Under the pieces are notes generated by a model that was not told the DNA's origin, did no database searches, and was given only the letters and a program-made list of their open reading frames with translations. From Isoperla grammatica (Eukaryota; Arthropoda; Insecta; Plecoptera; Perlodidae), in the NCBI GenBank assembly GCA_945910005.1, contig CAMDTW010000465.1, forward strand, positions 62,001-126,000: a DNA stretch of 64,000 nt. Direction: 5' to 3'. The position numbers were made by a program, and so were the translations under genes. Positions 12,039 to 20,300 of the stretch are shown here, in pieces. Position 1 is the first letter of the stretch. Each line of letters opens with the position of its first letter.

Positions 12039-12481
12039 TCGCCCTAAGAACACAGGGGCAAGTTTGTAGCCGGAGTCCTGAGGGACGGGTGGGCAGAACA
12101 AAGACGGCCTTTGGCCGAATAGGTCGGTTTTTTTAGGCGTACGACGGCCGCGGGCCAAGGTGTAAGGAGAGACAATGGCCGGGTTGGCCGAACGTGGTCG
12201 GGTGTGAGTGAAGTGTAGTTTTTAGTACTAAGTAATCATCATAATAAGTAATCAGTAAATATAAATTAATAAGTATTAAGTAACAACGAATGAGACAACG
12301 AACGGGACAAACAATAATAGCCATACAACAACAAGAGACCACCACAATTCCAACCCATAGACAGTTATAAACCACCCACGCTCTCGGGTTGCATCTACCA
12401 ACACATCACCAACATATCGTCATCGTCGTCATCACCATCGCCATCCGTACATCAAGCCATCTCCAGCCAGCGCTACAACAG

Positions 12482-12552
12482 GTATCGTTACTACTTTTTT
12501 ACCATACTATGGCCATAGGGAGGTAGATTAGTATTAACGATATTTATTTCAG
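12482..12552 (+). other. Candidate 71-bp intron in the LTR
   Basis: The donor-like CAG|GTATCG is at 12479-12487 and the acceptor-like TTATTTCAG ends at 12552. A branch-point-like 'tattaac' lies about 13-20 nt upstream of the AG. The size fits short invertebrate introns. The same sequence is at 16140-16210. There is no coding constraint to confirm it, so chance occurrence is possible. Confidence 0.3.
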
Positions 12553-12635
12553 ACTTTTGTTTTCATTCATTCATTTTGTTTAATTATGTATTTCATTTTC
12601 ATTTTTGTGTATCTTTTGTGTCATTTGTGGTATTA

Positions 12636-12641
12636 ATTAAA
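12636..12641 (+). terminator. Candidate poly(A) signal ATTAAA in LTR
   Basis: ATTAAA is the commonest variant of AATAAA and lies in the T-rich 3' third of the LTR (equivalent at 16294-16299 in the right LTR). The region is AT-rich, so such hexamers are expected by chance, and the R/U5 boundary is not defined. Confidence 0.3.
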
Positions 12642-12847
12642 CATTAAGATTTATATTTTATACTATTCTATTTTTTTTAATTTCCATATCCTACAACCAC
12701 TAATTCATCTTTTAATTTAAGCAACAACAACTTTTCATATATTTTTTGTGCTCTACCAACAACCCAAAGTTGAGCTAGCCGAGGGTTTGTTTTCTTTTAT
12801 TTTCATTTCATTTTTTTCATGTTTTCATTTATCCGTACTGTCTCAAA

Positions 12848-12865
12848 TGGCGCCTTGCAACGTGT
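12848..12865 (+). other. Primer-binding-site candidate (TGGCGCC...)
   Basis: Starts 2 bases after the LTR end with TGGCGCC, complementary to a tRNA 3' end GGCGCCA (some lysine tRNAs end this way). The next bases, TTGCAACGTGT, should pair with the rest of the acceptor/T arm of the primer, but I cannot confirm a specific tRNA. Position and the leading TGG are typical of minus-strand priming sites. Confidence 0.7.
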
Positions 12866-12905
12866 GGCGTGAATCGTAAAAACGTATGGGGTCCGATTCA
12901 CCGCC
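12866..12905 (+). other. Hairpin next to the primer-binding site
   Basis: GGCGTGAATCG (12866-12876) can pair with CGATTCACCGCC (12894-12905), giving an 11-bp stem with one bulged C and a 17-nt loop. Structured leaders next to the primer site often act in dimerisation or packaging of retroelement RNA. That role is inference here. Confidence 0.5.
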
Positions 12906-13133
12906 CAAGATTTTTGTATTTTGTTTATTTCATATTTTGTTGTTGCTATGTATTTTTATAAAAAGGTTGTAGTGATATATGTATAAATATTGTAATGAGT
13001 TGTGATTGTGTTTAGATTCAAATTGTGTTTATGAGCCTTTATTGTAATGCCTTTGTCCTATAAGTGAGTAACGAAGGAATCAATGATTGTAGTTTGAGAA
13101 CTGGTTTGTAATAAGGAAAGATCATCTTATACG

Positions 13134-13859
13134 ATGGCAGTGGAAAATAGAGAGCTGTTGGTGCTAGCAAAGGAATTAAGGGATATCTTTCAAAGATTGG
13201 AAAGTAAATTGGATGACAGCGTAGAACAGTTAAGAAACGATAATCAGCAGATAAAGAAGGATATGAATGACAACACAAAACAGTTAAGAAACGATAATCA
13301 GCAGTTAAGAAACGATATGACAGATAACTCGCAAAGGTTAGAAAGTAAAATGGATAATAATGCAGAACAGTTAAGAAAAGATATGAAACAATTCATTGAG
13401 GAGTTAAGAAACGATAGGAAGAAGTTTAAGGAAGAGTTAAAAGAAGTAATAGTAGAGTGTAAGAATGAGATGCATGAAGTAATCTATGGAAGTAAGGAAG
13501 GTAAGAATAAAAGTATTGAGATAGTGAGTGGCGAATTAGAGTCAAAGATAAGCGAAGTAGATTCAAGTGTTAATGTGTTGGGGAAGAAAGTAAACGTAGA
13601 TAAGGAAAAGAAAAGTAACTTCAGTTTAAGGAAAGTAAAGAGGTTGAGGAAAGGTAAGAAGTTGCGTAAGTTAAAGAAGTGCGGATCAAGTAAGAAAAGA
13701 AGTAGAAAGAGAGAGCTAAGGAAGAGAAGTGTTAAATTCAAGAAAGTAGAGGTAAAAAGGAATAAGGAAAGGCGGGGAAGGAGTAGTGAGAATGTGTCTA
13801 TTTGTCGGAGTAAGAAGAAATTTAACCCGCTAACTTTCCGAGGTGGTACGATAGAATAA
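13134..13859 (+). CDS. Gag-like coiled-coil/basic protein of the retroelement (241 aa)
   Basis: The only sizeable sense ORF of the element. Residues ~10-117 form a long charged coiled coil with near-repeats such as QLRNDNQQ (twice, then related QLRND/QLRKD/ELRND units), each beginning with a hydrophobic and ending in charged or Asn/Gln residues. Residues ~120-160 are Ser/Asn-rich. Residues ~165-225 are very rich in Lys/Arg and would bind nucleic acid or act as a nuclear signal. The last 12 residues, FNPLTFRGGTIE, look like the usual entry into a retroelement Gag capsid core, which is then missing. There are no CCHC knuckles and no protease or RT. A 32-codon open stretch in another frame runs from 13853 to a TAG at 13949-13951, so a frameshift or deletion may have ended a longer Gag. 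The start is the first ATG of the frame. Product assignment is inference. Confidence 0.6.
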   Translation: MAVENRELLVLAKELRDIFQRLESKLDDSVEQLRNDNQQIKKDMNDNTKQLRNDNQQLRNDMTDNSQRLESKMDNNAEQLRKDMKQFIEELRNDRKKFKEELKEVIVECKNEMHEVIYGSKEGKNKSIEIVSGELESKISEVDSSVNVLGKKVNVDKEKKSNFSLRKVKRLRKGKKLRKLKKCGSSKKRSRKRELRKRSVKFKKVEVKRNKERRGRSSENVSICRSKKKFNPLTFRGGTIE

Positions 13860-13864
13860 ATAAA
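13855..13864 (+). terminator. Overlapping AATAAA motifs at the ORF stop
   Basis: AATAAATAAA holds two overlapping AATAAA hexamers and includes the TAA stop codon at 13857-13859. If used, it would give a short transcript ending just after the Gag-like ORF. Chance is possible in this AT-rich sequence. Confidence 0.3.
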
Positions 13865-15389
13865 ATCCCGGATGTAACAATTAAAGAATTTGCGAGGATG
13901 TGCTCCATAAGAGACGAGCGAGTTATTATGACGAACGTTGCGATTAATTAGAGTTTAGGCCGATTAACAATAGATAAAATAGCGTACGTAATTGTGTTAA
14001 TTATAGTTTACGTATTTTGTGTTATGTAAGATGTTTTGTAAACAGCGGGCAGTGAGCTTGGTTTCGGGGGGGTCGGTCATAAGGAGGGGTCGTACAAGGT
14101 CAGAGCCTTCAGCTCGCAAACAGATGTTTTTTTTTGTGTGTTGGTGGTACGGTTTCTGTCACGAGGGGGAGGTAGGACGTATTTGAAGAAATTAGAGACG
14201 TAGAGTTCGTTCGCGCTAAGAATTGGGTTTTAAAAGGTGTCATATGGAAGTTTTGTTAATTTGGAAGTCGTTTAAGTAGATATTTTTGAGAGAAGTGTAA
14301 GGTTTTGTTTGTCAAGTTTCATTGTTTTAAGAGGAGGAGTTCATTTCGGTTGTGCGGTAAGATTAATGAGGGGTGGATTAAGTAGAATGACGTTTTATTA
14401 GTGGAAGTTTAATTTCAAGAGGTTTCGAGTTATATTTTGGTTAATCGTGAGGTGAGGGGTAGTGTTAATTTAAATTCAATAAAAAATAATGTCAAAAGTA
14501 AAATGAATTCGTTTGTGCGACATACAAATAAATTGGCGAATGAGTTAGGGTGGTAGTTGTGAAGGTCATTTCAGTTTTAATTGGTGGTAGTTGAGTTGTG
14601 TTCATTTAACGTCAAGTCTGTGCGGAAGCGTGGTAATTGTTTTTGACTGTTCGTGGGTAACTATGGGTAGACTGTTGAGTGGTGGTTAGTATAGCGTGCG
14701 TTTTTTATTTTTGTGCCAACAGATTCTTTTCTTGCACTCACCGGTAGAGAGGCCGTACTGAGTTTTAGTTTTTATGAACAATCTGTTGTGTCGTAATTAA
14801 TTAATTGGAATAGCGTACGTTTGGTGGTGTTTTTCTTCGTGGGTACCGCTGACAGGTGCTATCATAGTGTACTCAGAGCAGGGGTACATAAGTAACTTTG
14901 TTGTGGAGTCATGTTGTAAACTGGAACGATTATTGCCTGAGCCATTCATTTATTTGTTGTTCATACAAGAGGGTTTCAAACTGTTGTCACATGTGGAAAT
15001 AATTTGGTCAAGTGTTGAAAAACAGATGTAAGAAAGAATGTGGAAAGGTTTTGGGGTGTGAGACCACAAAAAAAAAGGAGGGTCTAGAGGAGGGGTAGTT
15101 GTTAGCATTTTACGACGACCCTGTCTGAACAGCCACGTGCCGTTTAAAGAGCTAGATGTATAGTGCGATCGTAGTAAGGAGTTTGCAGCTCCAACTTTTA
15201 ATTGTAATCAAACTTAGCATTATGCAATTCAGCAAATATTATAATAATTTTAAGTATCATCTTTGTATTAATTCATAATTAACTTGTAATCGATATGTAT
15301 TAATTTTAACTTAAATTTTTTGTAATTTTTAAGATTTTCCACTTAAATGGAATATAATTAATTACACGTAGTAGTATTTAATTATATTC
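13860..15389 (+). other. Non-coding, C-poor interior of the retroelement
   Basis: 1.5 kb with no open frame of 60 codons or more and no recognisable pol motifs. The + strand is conspicuously rich in G and T and poor in C (especially 14030-15000), in contrast to the purine-rich ORF upstream. The decamer TAGCGTACGT occurs at 13980-13989 and 14811-14820, with TAGCGTGCGT at 14692-14701. A purine-rich tract of ~30 bp lies near 15068-15097. The last 200 bp are A/T-rich. It could be degenerate coding sequence or neutral filler needed for RNA length. Confidence 0.7.
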
Positions 15390-15398
15390 GAGGGGTAT
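15390..15398 (+). other. Candidate polypurine tract before 3' LTR
   Basis: GAGGGGTAT directly precedes the TGAGAC of the right LTR. The purine run is only 6 bases followed by TAT, short for a plus-strand primer but correctly placed. The longer purine-rich stretch near 15068-15097 is a second candidate, about 300 bp too far upstream for the usual role. Confidence 0.5.
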
Positions 15399-16503
15399 TG
15401 AGACGGTACAGGCTTGTCCCACACGGCTTGGGTGTTCTAAAAAGCCACATGTGCTCCAAGTCAAGGGAAACCACTCAGAAGAGTATCAGTTTTCTAAATT
15501 ATTTGACATTTTTAATGACGGTCTGGTATTTGTCTTGGAGGGGAGGTCAGAGTTTGTTACCACGCCGAGGGTGAGAACTTCCACTTCAAGGCTAAGTTCC
15601 AGGCTAGTCCATTTTTAGGCCACTACACCCCCCTAGTTAGGGTAAACCAAATTCAAAATCTTCCATGACGTCACTAATTATGAGCCTTCTGATTGGTCGC
15701 CCTAAGAACACAGGGGCAAGTTTGTAGCCGGAGTCCTGAGGGACGGGTGGGCAGAACAAAGACGGCCTTTGGCCGAATAGGTCGGTTTTTTTAGGCGTAC
15801 GACGGCCGCGGGCCAAGGTGTAAGGAGAGACAATGGCCGGGTTGGCCGAACGTGGTCGGGTGTGAGTGAAGTGTAGTTTTTAGTACTAAGTAATCATCAT
15901 AATAAGTAATCAGTAAATATAAATTAATAAGTATTAAGTAACAACGAATGAGACAACGAACGGGACAAACAATAATAGCCATACAACAACAAGAGACCAC
16001 CACAATTCCAACCCATAGACAGTTATAAACCACCCACGCTCTCGGGTTGCATCTACCAACACATCACCAACATATCGTCATCGTCGTCATCACCATCGCC
16101 ATCCGTACATCAAGCCATCTCCAGCCAGCGCTACAACAGGTATCGTTACTACTTTTTTACCATACTATGGCCATAGGGAGGTAGATTAGTATTAACGATA
16201 TTTATTTCAGACTTTTGTTTTCATTCATTCATTTTGTTTAATTATGTATTTCATTTTCATTTTTGTGTATCTTTTGTGTCATTTGTGGTATTAATTAAAC
16301 ATTAAGATTTATATTTTATACTATTCTATTTTTTTTAATTTCCATATCCTACAACCACTAATTCATCTTTTAATTTAAGCAACAACAACTTTTCATATAT
16401 TTTTTGTGCTCTACCAACAACCCAAAGTTGAGCTAGCCGAGGGTTTGTTTTCTTTTATTTTCATTTCATTTTTTTCATGTTTTCATTTATCCGTACTGTC
16501 TCA
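15399..16503 (+). repeat. 3' LTR (1,105 bp)
   Basis: Same length and sequence as 11741-12845. Equivalent regulatory motifs lie 3,658 bp downstream of those in the left LTR. It abuts the right target-site duplicate. Identity of the two LTRs is expected at insertion and erodes with age, so little time appears to have passed, unless gene conversion homogenised them. Confidence 0.97.
15666..15696 (+). promoter_or_regulatory. Same CRE/CCAAT module in 3' LTR
   Basis: TGACGTCA at 15666-15673 and ATTGG at 15692-15696, identical to the left LTR. In this position the module could drive transcription outward into the satellite array (rightward). Confidence 0.5.
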
Positions 16504-16507
16504 TCAT
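16504..16507. repeat. Target-site duplication, right (TCAT)
   Basis: TCAT follows the terminal CA of the right LTR and matches 11737-11740. It is followed by tatactcttgaag, the expected continuation of the monomer. Confidence 0.93.
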
Positions 16508-17307
16508 TATACTCTTGAAGAATGCAGCCTATAATTCTTATTTTTTAACGGAGGGTGTAACTTCTATAGAAGTTATCGAAATGTGACGAAATGGACAAAT
16601 TGTGCTTATTGGAGCCTAAAACGCTCTAAAACAACGATTTGTCAACTTTGGTTGAAACCCTTAGGAATCCCGGCCGTATGCAAGATTCCTCTTAAAACTG
16701 GAAGTTTGTGGTAGATAGACTGAAATCAGCCAATTTCTATTTTTTATGCATGTTTTAACCAAAAACGACGAAAAAACTCAATTTATGCATTTTCATTATA
16801 CTCTTGAAGAATGCAACCTATAATTCTTATTTTTCGACGGAGGGTGTAACTTCTATAGAAGTTATCGAAATGTGACGAAATGGACAAATTGTGCTTATTG
16901 GAGCCTGAAACGCTCTCAAACAACGATTTGTGCAATTTGGTTGAAACCCTTAGGAATCCCAGCCGTATGCAAGATTCCTCTTAAAACTGGAAGTTTGTGG
17001 TACATAGACTAAAATCAGCCAATTTCTATATTTTATGCATATTTTTACCAAAAACGACGAAAAAACTCAATTTATGCATTTTCATTATACTCTTGAAGAA
17101 TGCAGCCTATAATTCTTATTTTTCAACGGAGGGTGTAACTTCTATAGAAGTTATCGAAATGTGACGAAATGGACAAATTGTGCTTATTGGAGCCTAAAAC
17201 GCTCTAAAACAACGATTTGTCAACTTTGGTTGAAACCCTTAGGAATAACGGCCGTATGCAAGATTACTCTTAAAACTGGAAGTTTGTGGTAGATAGACAG
17301 ACATCAG

Positions 17308-20300
17308 CCAATTTCTATTTTTTATGCATATTTTAACCAAAAACGACGAAAAAACTCAATTTATGCATTTTCATTATACTCTTGAAGAATGCAACCTATA
17401 ATTCTTATTTTTCGACGGAGGGTGTAACTTCTATAGAAGTTATCGAAATGTGACGAAATGGACAAATTGTGCTTATTGGAGCCTGAAACGCTCTAAAACA
17501 ACGATTTGTGCAATTTGGTTGAAACCCTTAGGAATCCCAGCCGTATGCAAGATTCCTCTTAAAACTGGAAGTTTGTGGTAGATAGACTAAAATCAGCCAA
17601 TTTCTATATTTTATGCATATTTTAACCAAAAACGACAAAAAAACGCAAATTATGCATTTTCATTATACTCTTGAAGAATGCAGCCTATAATTCTTATTTT
17701 TCAACGGAGGGTGTAACTTCTATAGAAGTTATCGAAATGTGACGAAATGGACAATTTGTGCTTATTGGAGCCTGAAACGCTCTAAAACAACGATTTGTCA
17801 ACTTTGGTTGAAACCCTTAGGAATCCCGGCCGTATGCAAGATTCCTCTTTAAACTGGAAGTTTGTGGTAGATAGACTAAAATCAGCCAATTTCTAAATTT
17901 TATGCATATTTTAACCAAAAACGACCAAAAAACTCAATTTATGCATTTTCATAATACTCTTTCAGAATGCACACTAACATTATTATTTTTCAACGGTTGG
18001 TGTAACTTCTAAAGTAGTTATCGAAATGTGACGAAATGGACAAATTGTGCTTATTGGAGCCTGAAACGCTCTAAAACAACGATTTGTCAACTTTGGTGGA
18101 AACCATTAGGAATCCCAGCCGTATGCAAGATTCCTCTTAAAACTGGAAGTTTGTGGTAGATAGACTGAAATCAGCCAATTTCTATATTTTATGCATATTT
18201 TAACCAAAAACGACGAAAAAACTCAATTTATGCATTTTCATTATACTCTTGAAGAATGCAGCCTATAATTCTTATTTTTCAACGGAGGGTGTAACTTCTA
18301 TAGAAGTTATCGAAATGTGACGAAATGGACAAATGGAGCTTATTGGAGCCTGAAACGCTCTAAAACAACGATTTGTCAACTTTGGTTGAAACCCTTAGGA
18401 ATCCCAGCCGTATGCAAGATTCCTCTTAAAACTGGAAGTTTGTGGTAGATAGACTGAAATCAGCCAATTTCTATTTTTTATGCATATTTTAACCAAAAAC
18501 GACGAAAAAACGCAATTTATGCATTTTCATTATACTCTTGAAGAATGCAGCCTATAATTCTTATTTTTCAACGGAGGGTGTAACTTCTATAGAAGTAATC
18601 GAAATGTGACGAAATGGACAAATTGTGCTTATTGGAGCCTGAAACGCTCTAAAACAACGATTTGTCAACTTTGGTTGAAACACTTAGGAATCCCAGCTGT
18701 ATGCAAGATTCCTCTTAAAACTCGAAGTTTGTGGTAGATAGACTGAAATCAGCCAATTTCTATATTTTATCCATATTTTAACCAAAAACGACCAAAAAAC
18801 TCAATTTATGCATTTTCATAATACTCTAAAGAATGCAAAATATAATTCTTATTTTTCAACGGTTGGTGTAACTTCTAAAGTAGTTATCGAAAGGTGACGA
18901 AATGGACAAATTGTGCTTATTGGAGCCTGAAACGCTCTAAAACAACGATTTGTCAACTTTGGTTGAAACCCTTAGGAATCCCAGCCATATGCAAGATTCC
19001 TCTTAAAACTGGAAGTTTGTGGTAGATAGACTAAAATCAGCCAATTTCTATATTTTATGCATATTTTAACCAAAAACGACCAAAAAACTCAATTTATGCA
19101 TTTTCATATAACTCTTTCAGAATGCACACTAACATTATTATTTTTCAACGGTTGGTGTAACTTCTAAAGTAGTTATCAAAATGTGACGAAATGGACAAAT
19201 TGTGTTTATTGGAGCCTGAAACGCTCTAAAACAACGATTTGTCAACTTTGGTTGAAACCCTTAGGAATCCCAGCCATATGCAAGATTCCTCTTAAAACTG
19301 GAAGTTTGTGGTAGATAGACTAAAATCAGCCAATTTCTATATTTTATGCATATTTTAACCAAAAACGACCAAAAAACTCAATTTATGCATTTTCATATAA
19401 CTCTTTCAGAATGCACACTAACATTATTATTTTTCAACGGTTGGTGTAACTTCTAAAGTAGTTATCAAAATGTGACGAAATGGACAAATTGTGTTTATTG
19501 GAGCCTGAAACGCTCTAAAACAACGATTTGTCAACTTTGGTTGAAACCCTTAGGAATCCCGGCCGTATGCAAGATTCCTCTTAAAACTGGAAGTTTGTGG
19601 TAGATAGACTGAAATCAGCCAATTTCTATTTTTTATGCATATTTTAACCAAAAACGACGAAAAAACTCAATTTATGCATTTTCATTATACTCTTGAAGAA
19701 TGCAACCTATAATTCTTATTTTTTGACGGAGGGTGTAACTTCTATAGAAGTTTTCGAAATGTGACGAAATGTACAAATTGTGCTTATTGGAGCCCGAAAC
19801 GCTCTAAAACAACGATTTGTGCAATTTGGTTGAAACCCTTAGGAATCCCAGCCGTATGCAAGATTCCTCTTAAAACTGGAAGTTTGTGGTAGATAGACTA
19901 AAATCAGCCAATTTCTATATTTTATGCATATTTTAACCAAAAACGACGAAAAAACTCAATTTATGCATTTTCATTATACTCTTGAAGAATGCAACCTATA
20001 ATTCTTATATTTTGACGGAGGGTGTAACTTCTATAGAAGTTATCGAAATGTGACGAAATGGACAATTTGTGCTTATTGGAGCCTGAAACGCTCTAAAACA
20101 ACGATTTGTCAACTTTGGTTGAAACCCTTAGGAATCCCGGCCGTATGCAAGATTCCTCTTTAAACTGGAAGTTTGTGGTAGATAGACTAAAATCAGCCAA
20201 TTTCTATATTTTATGCATATTTTACCCAAAAACGACCAAAAAACTCAATTTATGCATTTTCATAATACTCTTTCAGAATGCACACTAACATTATTATTTT

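Larger units (their letters stand above)
11741..12845 (+). repeat. 5' LTR (1,105 bp)
   Basis: Direct repeat of 15399-16503 at a constant offset of 3,658 bp with no difference seen by eye. It begins TGAGACGG and ends GTCTCA. The first ~500 bp are relatively GC-rich and hold a CRE-like site and an inverted CCAAT box. The last ~350 bp are T-rich with an ATTAAA motif. A CAT/CGT-rich simple stretch lies near 12417-12445. The minus-strand 80-codon open frame at 12133-12375 is present in both LTRs, shows no domain, and is not called as a gene. Confidence 0.97.
12846..13133 (+). other. Retroelement 5' leader
   Basis: 288 bp between the left LTR and the ORF start. It holds the primer-binding-site candidate and a hairpin in its first 60 bp. 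The rest is T/G-rich sequence with several short upstream ATGs (for example 12884 and 12948). No extended open frame is visible on the + strand. Confidence 0.75.
11741..16503 (+). mobile_element. Complete non-autonomous LTR retroelement (4,763 bp)
   Basis: Two direct 1,105-bp LTRs flank a 2,553-bp interior. The element is bounded by a TCAT duplication. LTRs start TG, end CA, and have imperfect inverted termini (TGAGACGGTACAG against TGAGACAGTACGG read on the other strand, 11 of 13). Inside are a TGGCGCC primer-binding-site candidate directly after the left LTR, one Gag-like coiled-coil/basic ORF, and a short purine run before the right LTR. No protease, reverse transcriptase, RNase H or integrase reading frame is present, so movement would have needed proteins from a related autonomous element. 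Long LTRs, a 4-bp duplication and the ORF type suggest a Ty3/gypsy-like or BEL-like parent; this is not resolvable here. LTRs identical by eye imply recent insertion. Confidence 0.95.
10078..19006 (+). repeat. Right copy of the 20-monomer HOR, split by the retroelement
   Basis: Same ordered monomers as 4300-8460, carrying the LTR element at 11741-16503. Marker offsets are 5,778-5,779 bp before the element and exactly 10,546 bp after it (for example 6201 to 16747, 7224 to 17770, 8343 to 18889). The extra 4,767 bp equals 4,763 bp of element plus 4 bp of target duplication. The match fades near 19007, where this copy switches to 'ctaaaatcag' in place of 'ctgaaatcag'. Confidence 0.85.

Noticed and set aside
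12133..12375. 80-codon minus-strand frame in both LTRs (also 15791-16033)
   Set aside because: Antisense to the element, present twice only because the LTRs are identical, with no recognisable domain or promoter.
13039..13278. 79-codon minus-strand frame
   Set aside because: Overlaps the leader and ORF start antisense, with no supporting motif.
13484..13741. 85-codon minus-strand frame
   Set aside because: Shadow of the purine-rich Gag-like ORF; its Leu/Phe/Ser composition is the complement of Lys/Arg/Glu codons.
15068..15097. Purine-rich tract as the main polypurine tract
   Set aside because: It lies ~300 bp upstream of the 3' LTR, too far for plus-strand priming at the LTR edge; noted only as purine-rich interior.
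13860..15389. Degenerate reverse transcriptase or integrase
   Set aside because: No frame over 60 codons and no recognisable catalytic motif; the region is only ~1.5 kb and cannot hold a full pol.
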